From assembly GCA_023614405.1 (NCBI GenBank), contig CM042687.1, positions 68,926,992 to 68,990,991 on the forward strand: a DNA stretch of 64,000 nt. The letters run 5' to 3'. The notes beneath the pieces were generated by a model. It was not told where the DNA came from. It searched no databases and worked only from the letters and a program-made list of their open reading frames with translations. Below are positions 10,201-21,703 of the stretch, in pieces (the first letter of the stretch is position 1; each line of letters opens with the position of its first letter). A program made the translations under genes and the position numbers. This DNA comes from Avena insularis (lineage: Eukaryota > Streptophyta > Magnoliopsida > Poales > Poaceae).

Positions 10201-13019
10201 AGATCTATTTTAATCGGACGGCCCAGGAGCCTCCATACCCCTTCGCCCCCGTCCACTCACAGACCAGCGTGCCCCAGCTGGGCTGTTTTCAAATTTTACC
10301 TCTTGTGCAGCGTCTTGCCCGCTGGGCTGAAACCCCTCTCCCGGCCCACTAACGCTAGCCCGCGGCTCCTCTTTTAATCCTTTTTTCTCCAGATATGTTA
10401 ATGATGCATTTTACTTTAAATATTTTTGAAAATGTAAAATACCTCCAAATGCATAGATTTAAATTCCTAGGATCCCTGAGTGCCTTGCCTAACATGCATA
10501 CCAAGTACCTTACCCAAATAATATTCAGGATTATATTAACAATTAAAATTCCAACATGTGTCTATATTACTCAAAATTCAATTTAGAGAGTTTGATAATT
10601 TCAAATGGCATGAACCCAATTGGTAATGAAATATATTAGGCCTACCTTTCATGTCCCACTGGTCCCACATAAAATGGCTTCCTAGTTTCCCATTAGTAAA
10701 AATAACAAAAATAGTATATTTATGCACCTATTAATTTCTCTAGGTCAAACCAAAGATGGTTTTGACAAGATTCCAACTCTCTGTACATCTATATACCCAT
10801 AATATCAAACCCCAGGAGCCCAAAGTTTAATGAGCTTTCTTTGATTTTGGTGAAGTAATCCTTTCTGTGCATGGGTAGTTCACCAATAAATTCATATCTA
10901 TAGATCTATAAATCCAAAGAGGGTGATCCCAATTTATATAGAAATGTATTTCCAATTTCCTAACATGTGTATTTGGAATCACATCAAAATACCTTATAGA
11001 TTTAATCTGGTGAAAAAGACAAATACCATCCAGAACTGAATTTGGGAATTTCCTGAGGGCATGCTGGTAATTATTTTAAGTTGATTCCAACTCCTCTTGA
11101 ATCAGTCCATCAAATACTATCTAATCATCCAAGTAAATAATTTTTGGAACTCCAGAAAAATTCTAGTGAATTAATTTCCTAAAACTAGAGTTTTATTCAC
11201 TATAAAAACATTATAAATCAATGGTACTTGATAAAATAGTGAAACCACTTTTGTTGGTTTCATTTTATTAATACCTATCTGATGGTATCAGTTTTACCTA
11301 ATGTTAATAGGCAGAACTTGACCTTGCTCTAAAACCCCTTATCTAGGTAGTTCTTGACTATACACCTTAATTAGAAAATCCACAAATGCAACCAAAGCAT
11401 TTCCTTTGTATCCCGTATCAAATCCTTAATCCATACTGATCTATAAAATTGCTTTGTAAATTGCTTGTTGTATGTATTGGTGCTTGTATGCCTTATATTG
11501 ATTGTGGTGTTGTTTTTGTGCATGTATGCTCGATAACGGCGATAGTTGTGTTCGTGTGCCGTCAAGAAGAAGGACGCATCGGGTTATTCCATTAATGATA
11601 TTATTGGTTTTCTGGTATTCTAAAGAAGTTACGGGACATCTTGCTGGTCACAGGAAAACCACCTTCTTGCTCATAAACCCCTATCCTATTTTCATACTTA
11701 TGCATGTTACCCAAATGGTTTATTTAAATTGCATAGTTTATTTAATTATGTTTTTATATGTGGGAATGTTTTGATCCTCCAAACTACTATCACCTTGCTA
11801 CCATTAGATACATACCCTTTGATGACACCTAGTCTTTCCTCTAGTAAGTTAGATGGTGTATAACACTATGCCCCTTTGGAAACCCCGTTTTAGCCGAAGA
11901 AAAAACTATGGGATGGGAAAACCCCGGAAAAGGCTTACAAAAGTGTTCTATGAGAAAACTTTGACGCTTGGCCTACCAAGTGGATTGGAAAATAAGAAAG
12001 GTTTTGGTTTTACAAAATGGTCGAACAAATGATGGAGGAAAAATGTTTACGAAAACACGTCGGGCTGGCCAGTTTTGAAGCTAGCGCAATAACCCGTGCA
12101 ACCACATTACTCTAGAATGGGACGGGGCTGGGCTGGAAGTTTGTATAATCTAGTATAGATGCCTCACACTACTACAGGGGAAGACAATCCCCGAAGGGTG
12201 GGCCTTCTCTATTCAACGGTCCATGCGTAGCATCGACCGGGAGAAGGAACAAAGGTTCTACGGGCCTCCACGCAATACTATGAGCCCCTCATTGAAAGCG
12301 CACACTCGTCGAGGTGTAAAACGCACTCCGGTTGGTTGTTACTATATAGGGAGTCCTGATTTTGAGGGGATTAACCTCATAGGGTAGGCACTTGTATCGG
12401 AGAGGGCATCCGGAAGGTCTTGACCGATTATTTGACCCACGATCGGTGTAGATCAGGGACGGGTAATCGGATGGTGTGGGTACAGTGTACAACCTCTGCA
12501 TAGTGTAAATCTATTCGAATAGACGAGTCCTCGGTCATGGACGGTTGTTCTAGTGGTTGTACAACGGTGATGGTTTTGTTTTCAAAAAGTACTTCGGAAA
12601 AGCAATGGCTTGGAAATGTTAAGACCATGAGATGGTCGGGAAAAGGAGGAAGGTGTTTGGTCATGAGATGACCGGAAGGAAAAACAAATGGGTGAACCAA
12701 TCCTGGTGTTTTCTTAAAACTTTTCAAAAAGGTTTCCAAATTCTTTTACAAAAAAAATTCAACAAAGATATAGAGATATGCTATATCTACAAGAGAAAAT
12801 AGTTTATAAAAGAACCTCTCATGGAGCCATCCTACTACAGCAATATTGCATATCAATTATTATTGTTCTCTTAAGGTGGTTTGCGAGTACATTCAAAGTA
12901 CTCACCGGCATTTTCCCTGGCTATTTACTTGGCCAGACTTTTCAGAAGCAAGAGGAACGATGGAGGTTGTTGACTTCTATGCGAGCTAGGCCGCCTTCCC
13001 AGTCAGTTGCATGTAGGTT
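7250..13019 (+). repeat. 3' LTR of LARD-like element, left part
   Basis: Begins TGTAACATCCC directly after the polypurine tract and is interrupted at 13019 by the nested element; 13015-13019 (AGGTT) is the left target-site duplication. The portion from about 9648 matches the 5' LTR. Two reading frames stay open in both LTR copies: a minus-strand frame of 103 codons (4237-4548 and 12428-12739) and a plus-strand frame of 101/90 codons (3307-3612 and 11502-11774). Neither resembles a known protein. Confidence 0.8.
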
Positions 13020-14581
13020 TGATACGTGGGAAACGTATCTATAATTTTTGATGTTCCATGCTTATTTAGTATCTACTTTTCTTTGCTTTGTCTACACTTT
13101 GAGGTGTTTTTATATGTTTTCTGGTACTAACCTATTAACAAGATTCCACAGTGCCAGTTGCATGTTTTCTTCTATTTTTGGTTCTAAAAAGGCAGAAAAT
13201 CAATATTCTCGGAATTGGACGGGACAAAAGCCAAAGTCAATATTTTACCGTGGGGAACACGGAGCCAGAAGACGAGACGGAGGAGGGCCTCGAGGGGGGC
13301 ACACCCCCTGGCCGCGCGGGTGGGCCCACCCCGCGCCTAGGGGGGTGCAGCCGCCTCGGGCACCCCGTCGGCCTGCCTATTTGCCTATAAGAAGCCCCCG
13401 ATGCCTAAACCCTAAGCACCCGATCAATATTACACGAAACCGTCTGTAGCCGCCGCCACCATCGTCCCTAGATCAGGGGGATCTGAAGCTCTTCCCGGTA
13501 CCCTGCCGGAAGGGAGATCATCCCGGAGGCCTTCTTCTTCATCATGCCAGCCTCTGGTATGAAGCGTGAGTAGTTCCACCTTGGACTACGGGTCCATGTA
13601 GTAGCTAGATGTTTGTATCTCCTCCTTTGTGCTTTCATGTCTAGATCTTGTAAGCTCCGTTCATGATCAAGATCCCGTCTATTTGTAATCATGCATGTTG
13701 TGTTTGCGGGGATCCAATGGATATCGAGATTACTATGTCAGATTGATTAATGGTTTTGTCTTATTGATTCTATCATGTATGTGTTGTTTGTGATCTTGCA
13801 TGCTCTCCGTTGTTAGTGGATATCTTGGTCAAGTAGTTGCTAGTGACTCCAAGAGGGGGTATTTATGCTCGATAGTGGGTTCATGCCTATATTTAATCTA
13901 AGGAAGTGACAGAAATCTCTAAGGTTGTAGATGTGTTGTTGCCACTAGGGATAAAACAACGGTCCCTTGTTCATGGAACAAGTGGATTGTTTACCTTGCA
14001 CACTTTGCATAAAGCAGTTGTCTGTTGCTTACAACTTAATGCTGGAGGGGGGTCGGATGATAACCAAAGGTGGACTTCTAGTCATAGATGAAGTTGGATG
14101 GCAGTCTATGTATCTTGTTGTATTGCCCAATCGAATCTCATAGGATCATGATGTCTAGTATTGCATTTTTATGCCTTGCTCAGTCCTGTCAATTGCCCTA
14201 CTGTAATTTGTTTCCCTAGCATGCCATGTTTTTTTTATCTAAGGAGAACACCTCTAGTGAACTATGGACCCGGTACAATCTTTACCATTGATACATCTTC
14301 CACTGTTACTGTTTACTTTCCGCAAACCACTATTACCTTCCACACCATACAGTTAATCATTTGTTACAGCAACCCGTGAGATTGATAACCTCATTGTTCG
14401 TTGGGGCAAAGTCTTGAGTTTGTGTTGTGCAGGTTTCCAAGTTGCTTGCAACACCTTTGAGACGTTTCCTTCCTCCTACTGGTTCGATAGCCTCAGTTTC
14501 TTACTGAGGGAAAACTTGTCGATGTGCTCATCACACCTTGCTCTTGGGGTTTCCCAACGAGGCGTCAATAACACGACAACA
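13020..14581 (+). repeat. 5' LTR of Athila-like element
   Basis: Begins TGATACGTGGGAAACG and ends ACACGACAACA at 14581. A GC-rich block (about 13250-13380) is followed by CCTATAAGAAGC at 13385, the likely TATA element of the LTR promoter. Confidence 0.85.
13385..13391 (+). promoter_or_regulatory. Putative LTR TATA box
   Basis: CTATAAG after a GC-rich stretch; the same motif sits at the matching place in the 3' LTR (about 18753) and in the LTR fragment at about 59654, which suggests a conserved retroelement promoter. Confidence 0.45.
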
Positions 14582-14589
14582 AGCTTTTC

Positions 14590-14607
14590 TGGCGCCTTTG
14601 CCGGGGA
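14590..14607 (+). other. Primer binding site, tRNA-Asp
   Basis: TGGCGCCTTTGCCGGGGA, eight bases after the LTR end, differs by one base from the tRNA-Asp site TGGCGCCGTTGCCGGGGA used by Athila/Tat elements. Confidence 0.8.
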
Positions 14608-14791
14608 GGCTAAGGACGTCATCACAAGGGGAGTCCTCCTCAACCTTTCTCTTTACTTTGTTTTTTGTTTGCTTAGTTTATTTTGTTTGCTTTTTTGCCT
14701 CTTTTTATCAAAACTGCAAAAAAATAGTTTAGTTTGGTTTGCTTTCCCTTATCAAAAACACAAAAAAATAGTTCCTTCTCTAGTTGCTACC

Positions 14792-15653
14792 ATGTCTGGT
14801 TTTGGTCCAATCCCGGTTTCACCTATAGAAAGTATCTTTACTTTCAAGCAAGGAAGTAGAGAGAGTTTCAAAGAAGCTTGGTCTAGAATCTCTGCTTTAC
14901 AAAAGGGAAACTGAGCCTAAGATGAGTCTTAGCTTGGTTATTAATAGTTTTTACCACGGTATTGCTCTTTGTTATAGATATGCTTTGGATGTTGTGGCTA
15001 ATAAAGATATTTTTTGTTGTACTGAGGATGAAGCTTTAGATACTATAACGAGATTGATTATAATTTATAATATGCCTAGCAAGTCTGGTTCTTCTTTTAT
15101 AGACATTTATGCTAGGTTGAACACTCTTGAGTCTAGTACTGCTGCTTTGGACAGTTGCTATCACCAACTTAGAGAGCACCATGGTTATGTTCCAATAAAT
15201 TTTGGGCCTTCAAAGTGGTTTCCTACAATAAAAGTTTCTATAAATAGTGCAACTTTTGATGCTCGATGTGATATCATGTCTGAATTTTGCCTTATGCCTA
15301 AGGACAGCTATGAGTCTTTGAGTCTTTGGGGACTTTATAAAGGAGGAGAAGAAATATCTCTTACCAATAATGCAACTTTATTACCCATTGGAATAGATGA
15401 AGGTGTGTTTACAAAAATCTCAGAGAAAATGGTATCTACTGATTATCTTGTTATTGAGTGTGTAGGGAAAGGACAGATTACACTCGAAAGATCCCTGCTG
15501 AAACACCTTGGGGCAATAATAGATGTGGGAAAAGGCATTATGAATTTTGCTCCTCGAGTAAGCAATCATATATTCCCTAAAGAGAAGAAGAAAGGTAAGA
15601 AAGGTAGGAGCAAGAGAGTTGATGTTAATGCTTCTTCATTTGAAAACACTTGA
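14792..15653 (+). pseudogene. Decayed gag-protease of Athila-like element
   Basis: A gag start at 14792 (MSGFGPIPVSPIES...) runs about 38 codons and stops at 14914. The same coding sense continues one frame over (E-T-E-P-K then the Met at 14922) for 243 codons, so a single frameshift near 14905 separates them. Residues 1-80 of the second frame read like the gag helical region of Athila elements. Residues about 95-200 resemble a retropepsin, but the catalytic Asp-Ser/Thr-Gly is absent: the site reads A-R-C-D-I-M-S-E. A basic Lys/Gly-rich stretch follows. gag is fused to the remnant protease by an internal deletion and pol is gone. Not a host gene. Confidence 0.75.
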
Positions 15654-18375
15654 TTCTTGCTTCTTGTGTCTAACTTAAAGGCATTAAAGAAAAGTACTTG
15701 TAGGGAGATAATCCGATAGTTTTATTGAGTCTTGGAAGTTATTACTTTAGTAATGAACTCTCCTTATCCTTTTTGTTTGATTTTTGTGCCAAGAATGACC
15801 TCTAATGAGAGGGAAGTAAGATTTGGGGAGTTGCTGTCCCAAAACAGATTTTTGTGCTCCACCATAAAAATTCGTGAGGAATCTCTGTCAGTCGGATTGA
15901 GCTGATATTTTACCATTAAATCCCCCAGTATGTTATATAACTTTCGTTAGTTCAACACTTTTTAATTTGAGAAACATAAGGTCTTAAAAAAAATCGGTTT
16001 CTATATGCTGGTCTGTTTTGACAGATTTCTGCCATTATTTGCATTTGCTTCTTATCGATTCCTTTTTGGGTTCTTTTTAGGAAATTGAGCTTTTTGAGGG
16101 AATTTCTACAGTAGCTTGTGTTTTTAGTAAAAGTTTTTCTATTCTAAAGCAAAACCCAAAGTTGTATTATCTTTCGAATACACTAATGTTGCTAATGAAG
16201 ATTGTGTGAAGTTTTGTATGAAGGAAAAATTTCAGGTGTAGAGAGAGAATGATGTAATGAGATGAAGAATGGACAAAAGCTCAAGCTTGGGGATGCCACC
16301 CCGATTTCACCCCAAGAAATATCCAAGAGGTACAAGCGTCCAAGCTTGGGGATGCCCAAGGCATCCCCTTCTTCATCAATAAAAAGCTCAGGTCTTTCTA
16401 GACACTTCGTTTTTATTGTTTCATGCACTGTTGTGTTGTTCTTGGAGCGTCTTAGTTTTTGTTTGGTTTGCTTAGTTTGCTTGAATAAAGTAGTTTGGAC
16501 CCCCGTTCTCGCTGTGTTGTTTCAAATAAGTTGATTGGTGTTGGAAAGGAATAGAAAGTTCTTGCTTGAATAGTGCAAGAGGAGCTTGCTTTGACTATGA
16601 CTTAGACTTTAGCATGTCATGCTAGGTGTAGTTTTGACCTTATGCTTAGTGATTATTGTTGTAGCATGACTTGTTCCAAACAATTGAGATTTCTTAGTGT
16701 GCATTGAAGGAATCATGCGTTATTTTAGCATGCAAAAGCATACTATTGTGGTATCCTCCTTTGATGCTTTGTTGGGTTGACTTGGCACATGTTCACACCA
16801 TGTTATGACTATGAACAAGTCACCATAGCCTCTATGATCATTTAGTCCTTGACTTGTAGTACCACTCTATGCTTTGATTAGTAATGTTTTGTCGCTCTAC
16901 ATGATTATGGCCATTATGCTCTCTTAGTTGGTTGCTCCCAGTCTTTTGCTAGCCTCCACTTGTATGAGTAAGATCTACTCATGCATCCAACTCACAAGAA
17001 ACCAAGTTATTCAACAAAGTCCACTATAAATTCCTATGCATGGCGTGTTACACCATTCCAAGTATATTCTTGTTTTCATCTATCTTTCAATTAAAAATTA
17101 TTTTTGTTATGTGAAAACTTAGTAAATAAAGCTCTCACGAACTTGATGGCACACTTTATTTTTCTTGCCCTAATAAAATTGAACCATTGTGTCATCTATG
17201 TTGTATATGCTTGCACTTATACGTTGGAATTAGCATAACTGTGCTATCACGGGGAACGCTTTCAACATTGTACTTGTACTTTGTACACAGTTGATATCAT
17301 GCTCTTTTGTCTATGGATGTCGTCGGTGTGAAATAAAAGGGGAGCTTGTAAGTCCAAGGAGTTATGTATGTGTGTTAGAGAAACGTCTGGGCTGCTAGCC
17401 TAAGCCATGCCTAATCATGGTGAAAACTTGCAGCATCACCATAATGAAATCTATGAAGCTTTCTTCTTATAAAAAAAGAGACATATTAAGAAAAGATGAA
17501 GGAGAGAAAAAAGCACCATATTCCCATGGTAAATAAGAAGATTGCTGAGATGCTCATTGTATGCTTGCCTTGCCATTTTGGTTATGGGATAGCTCCTGTA
17601 CCATGTGCAAGGGGTACACTGTTGGCAGTTCTCTATGATACACATGTACTTACTATGACAAGAACTTATAGGTGACTAAAGTTGAGTAGCATGAGGAGCG
17701 GCCCTCGTATTCAAGGGACATGAGATTGCCAACTTATACTTTGTCAAGCATATACTCCATAGTTTGTTCACTTTAACATTAATCACTTCAAGATGCTTAT
17801 GATAGGGGCAATGAGAGCTGAAAGCTAACAAGTACCATAATTTTTGGAAGCTCTTTTTGAGACTTGAAATCCCTGCTTCCCTATATGAAGAGTCCTTCTT
17901 CCACCATTATATTGAGTCTCCACCTTCTACCTTTAGGCAGCAGTTAAGAGAGCATAGTTGCCATTCTTAGTTCTATGTGAATTGTCCCAAAACTTATTGA
18001 TTGATGCATATTATTGATATTGCTTGTTCTTGTGCTATTTGTATCTAGTCACTCTTATGAACTTTTAAGGTGTCCTTTGCATCTATTTGCTACTCCATGA
18101 GGGAGAAGCTGAATGCCACTATGCCATTTTTTCTGTATGTGAAACAAACAAACATTTTTTAATGCATGTTATTCATGATATTTGTTTGTAGCCTTTCATG
18201 TTGGATGCATAGTTACTTTGTCTTACTATTATAACTCCATCTTTCATGCTCATGTTTAGAGTTCTTTGATCCCAGCTTTCAATGCTTCCAAATGGTTTGA
18301 TCTTGGTTTTGATGGTGCATGTCACCTCAAAAATTATTATTTTATCACTTACCTACTCGAGGACGAGCAGGAGTT
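15654..18375 (+). other. Non-coding interior of Athila-like element
   Basis: About 2.7 kb without a supported coding region. At 16287 and 16343 it has two copies of AAGCTTGGGGATGCC, almost identical to the genuine polypurine tract at 18376; the second forms a perfect hairpin (16348-16368). Confidence 0.6.
16348..16368 (+). other. Perfect hairpin on an internal PPT-like motif
   Basis: GGGGATGCC-CAA-GGCATCCCC, a 9-bp stem with a 3-nt loop, placed where the PPT-like AAGCTTGGGGATGCC ends. Confidence 0.6.
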
Positions 18376-18390
18376 AAGCTTGGGGATGCT
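18376..18390 (+). other. Polypurine tract of Athila-like element
   Basis: TAAGCTTGGGGATGCT immediately precedes the 3' LTR start TGATACGTTGG at 18391; it follows the ACGAGGACGAGCAGGAG stretch common before the 3' LTR of this type of element. Confidence 0.7.
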
Positions 18391-19948
18391 TGATACGTTG
18401 GAAACATATCTATAATTTTTGATGTTACATGCTTGTTTAGTATCTACTTTGCTTTGCTTTGTCTACACTTTGAGGTGTTTTTATATGTTTTCTGGTACTA
18501 ACCTATCAACAAGATGTCACGGTGCCAGTTGCATGTTTTCTTCTGTTTTTGGTTCCAGAAAGGCAGAAAATCAATATTCTCGGAATTGGACGGGACAAAA
18601 GCCAAAGTCAATATTTTACCGTGGGGAACACGGAGCCATAAGACGAGACGGAGGAGGGCCTCGAGGGGGCCACACCCCTGGCCGCGTGGGTGGGCCCATC
18701 CCGCGCCTGGGGGTGCAGCCGCCTTGGGCACCCCCTTGGCCTGCCTCTTCGCCTATAAGAAGCCCCTGATGCCTAAACCCTAAGCACCCGATCAATACTC
18801 CACGAAATCGTCTGTAGCCGCCACCATCGTCCCTAGATCGGGGGGATCTGAAGCTCTTCCCAGCACCATGTCGGAGGGGAGATCATCCCGGAGGCCTTCT
18901 TCTTCATCATGCCAGCCTTCGGTATCAAGCGTGAGTAGTTCCACCTTGGACTACGGGTCCATGTAGTAGCTAGATGGTTGTATCTCCTCCTTTGTGCTTT
19001 CATGTCTAGATCTTGTGAGCTCCATTCATGATCAAGATCTCATCTATTTGTAATCATGCATGTTGTGTTTGCGGGGATCCGATGGATATTGAGATTACTA
19101 TGTCAGATTGATTAATGGTTTTGTCTTATTGATTCTATCATGTCTGTGTTGTTTGTGATCTTGCATGCTCTTCGTTGTTAGTGGCTATCTTGGCCAAGTA
19201 GTTGTCAATGACTCCAAGAGGGGGTATTTATGCTCGATAGTGGGTTCATTCCTCTATTTAATCTAAGGGAAGTGACAGAAATCTCTAAGGTTGTAGATGT
19301 GTTGTTGCCACTAAGGAGAAAACAATGGCCCCTTGTTCATGGAACAAGTGGATTGTTTACCTTACATACTTTGCTTAAAGCAGTTGTCTGTTGCTTGCAA
19401 CTTAATACTGGAGGGGGGTCGGATGATAACTCAAAGGTGGACTTCTAGTCATAGATGCAGTTGGATGGCGACATATGTATCATGTTGTACTGCCCAATCG
19501 AATCTCATGGGATCATGATGTCTAGTATTGCATTTTTATGCCTTGCTCAGTTCTATCAATTGCCCTACTGTAATTTGTTTACCCAGCATGCCATGTTTGT
19601 TTATCTAAGGAGAACACCTCTAGTGAACTATGGACCCCGGTACAATCTTTACCATTGATACATATTCCACTGTTACTGTTTACTTTCTGCAAACCACTAT
19701 TACCTTCCACACCATACAGTTAATCTTTTGTTACATCAACCGATGAGATTGACAACATCACTGTTCGTTGTGGCAAAGTCTTGAGTTTGTGTTGTGCAGG
19801 TTTCCAAATTTCTTGCAACACCTTTGAGACGTTTCCTTCCTCCTACTGGTTCGATAACCTCGGTTTCTTACTAAGGGAAAACTTGCTGCTGTGCTCATCA
19901 CACCTTGCTCTTGGGGTCTCCCAACGAGGCATCAATAACACGCCAACA
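18391..19948 (+). repeat. 3' LTR of Athila-like element
   Basis: Co-linear with 13020-14581 apart from small differences; ends CGCCAACA at 19948 and is followed by the right copy of the AGGTT duplication. Confidence 0.85.
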
Positions 19949-20141
19949 AGGTTAAGGCATGACATGGGCTCTACGCTTGAAGACTTCTGCTATTTGTGTT
20001 GTATCACCATAATGGCATTAATGTAAGTACTTTGTATTCGTTCTTTATGGATGTTGTAATGATACTCGTCGGTTATGCTCACGGCTCACTGATCATGGGA
20101 ACGTTAATTTTATTCTCGGACCGTAAATTCGGGGTGCCACA
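19949..20141 (+). repeat. 3' LTR of LARD-like element, right part
   Basis: Resumes the interrupted LTR after the nested insertion. It contains TGGATGTTGTAATGATACTCG, CTCACGGCTCACTGATCATG and the terminal GGGGTGCCACA, matching 4605-4708 of the 5' LTR. Confidence 0.85.
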
Positions 20142-21703
20142 TTGATAGCTCCCAATTTCATGACTTTTTCAATTGATTTTCCTCTTGTTTATTGCCGGAT
20201 TTCACTAAAGATTGCCTTTTCCACTAATATTAATTTTGTGATTAGCGAATCCTTGGTTTCTTGTGATGGCTTTTAGGTAATAAACATTTAATGAAGATCT
20301 AATGGCATTTATGAGCTAATTACACCAAAAGAAGCAAATCCCAAATTGGAGCCTCTTTCATTAGAGACGTGTAGTGCGTGTAACGATCGGTGATGCAGTC
20401 GAACATGCCTGCCCATCACTACCTGCATTACTCGCCAAATGGCCCGCTATATCAACAAAAGCAACTTTTATGAAGGAGGGAGACCAAAAAATAGAACATA
20501 GCCACCGCAAAACTCATCAGAGAGAAGAGATCAGATCTGGAAAAGGAGAAGAACATCCCCTTGTTCCTCGACGATCTCCACCTCTCCAACACACACTCCA
20601 TCATCACTCCCAACATCATTTAGAGAGAGATATAGAGATATTGGGAATTGTAAGATTAGGGTTTGATACTTTGATCTACCTTTGGTTTGTATTTGATTCG
20701 ATCCACAAGTATTATTATGGTTTGCTACAATAACTTTCAGATGATCTCCATTTGCAATACAGTTATGCCTTTGATTTGTCTCACTCTCATCTCTGAGTAA
20801 ATCCCCATAGGCGTGGGATATGTAGGGAATTGGTGAGATGTGTCATGCCTCCTTTCTATCCATCCATTTGTGATTGTTGTAGTGATTATTAATCTGTGAG
20901 AATGATTATCTATGTTTTCCTAATGCTTGTTATCTAATTTAAGGGCCTAGGTAACATGATCTAAAGATATCATAGGTATGAACTTGTGTGCTAACGAATC
21001 GGCGGCCCCCGAGTGACACGGCAGATAACAATGAGGAGTTAGGATCACTCGAGGACAACAAGGAACCATCAAGATTAAAGCTTTTATTTGGTCGCAAGAC
21101 CTTAAAAGATGTGCTGACCATTGCCGTGGTAACAGACAGACAGATCATTTAGACTAGGAAGAATTGGTCATGAGGAATCCTAGTCGTTATATGGGTTGCT
21201 TGCCTACTCACTTACAAATAAGAAATATCACAATAATTACTTATTCTGCTTTACACATTTGGCATGTTCACTATCATCATGAACCATTTCTCTCTGTGCC
21301 TAATTTCTCATCTATAGGAACTCCACTCTCATTTCTAGTCTTTACCTTTATGCAATTTACTTATTTATTTCCTACGCAAGTTTCCTCTATATTTTACTCA
21401 CAACCCTCCACCATAAACAGCTATAGTCAATTCACTCAAGAATTGTGACACCTTGGGTGTGATAGAAACGCCGCCTAAAAGCACTTGCCTAAGATCCTTG
21501 TTGGGATCAATATAAAAACTAGAATTAATACTTCCACGAAAACATTCTCTGACAAACCTGTGCACTTGCAGGCCATTAATGAGCTACTTCAGAGAGAGGA
21601 AACTGGAATAGTGAAGAAAGATCCCCTTGCTGCTTTGTTGAAGAAATTGACAAGTTCTTTTTCTTTGCAAAGGAAAATAAGTGAGAAAGTGTTGATTTTA
21701 AAT
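20142..21703. other. No gene recognised; probable old repeat
   Basis: Open frames up to 119 codons have no recognisable domain. The tail around 20600-20760 (AGATTAGGGTTTGATAC, followed by T-rich text) looks like LTR leader sequence, but I found no paired LTR, primer site or duplication. Left unclassified. Confidence 0.35.

Larger units (their letters stand above)
13020..19948 (+). mobile_element. Athila/Sabrina-like gypsy element, complete but non-autonomous
   Basis: Two LTRs of 1562 and 1558 bp start TGATACGT and end CAACA. The 5-bp target-site duplication AGGTT is perfect (13015-13019 and 19949-19953). A primer site for tRNA-Asp follows the first LTR and a purine-rich tract precedes the second. 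The interior keeps a decayed gag and a protease-like segment, but no reverse transcriptase, RNase H or integrase, so it depends on a relative for mobility. tRNA-Asp priming and the closing segment rich in Lys/Gly (about residues 215-235 of the second frame) match the Athila clade, where the Triticeae Sabrina and WHAM families belong; the family name is inference. It is younger than the LARD-like element it splits. Confidence 0.85.
1438..20141 (+). mobile_element. LARD-like long-LTR gypsy-type element, 5'-truncated, with a nested element in its 3' LTR
   Basis: Two direct repeats (1438-4708 and the matching part of 7250-20141) flank a primer site complementary to initiator tRNA-Met at 4713 and a polypurine tract ending at 7249. 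The internal domain of about 2.5 kb has no open frame over 86 codons and no gag or pol motif. Removing the nested 13020-19948 element leaves a 3' LTR of about 5.96 kb. Very long LTRs, a tRNA-Met primer site and a short non-coding interior are the hallmarks of the barley LARD (Sukkula-type) elements; the assignment to that group is inference. The element must borrow proteins from an autonomous gypsy relative. The base after the 3' LTR is T20142 (TTGAT), but the left duplication cannot be seen because the 5' LTR is cut at 1438. Confidence 0.75.

Noticed and set aside
9504..10352. Open frame of 282 codons on the plus strand
   Set aside because: Lies wholly within the LARD-like LTR, is Pro/Ser/His/Leu-rich from C-rich DNA, and is broken in the equivalent part of the other LTR copy; no domain seen.
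13048..13449. 133-codon and 116-codon frames in the Athila-like LTRs (also 18419-18769)
   Set aside because: Both fall in the U3/R part of LTRs and the frames differ in length and C-terminus between copies; GC-rich chance frames.
20374..20733. 119-codon plus-strand frame
   Set aside because: No domain, low-complexity His/Arg composition, and no splice or promoter context.
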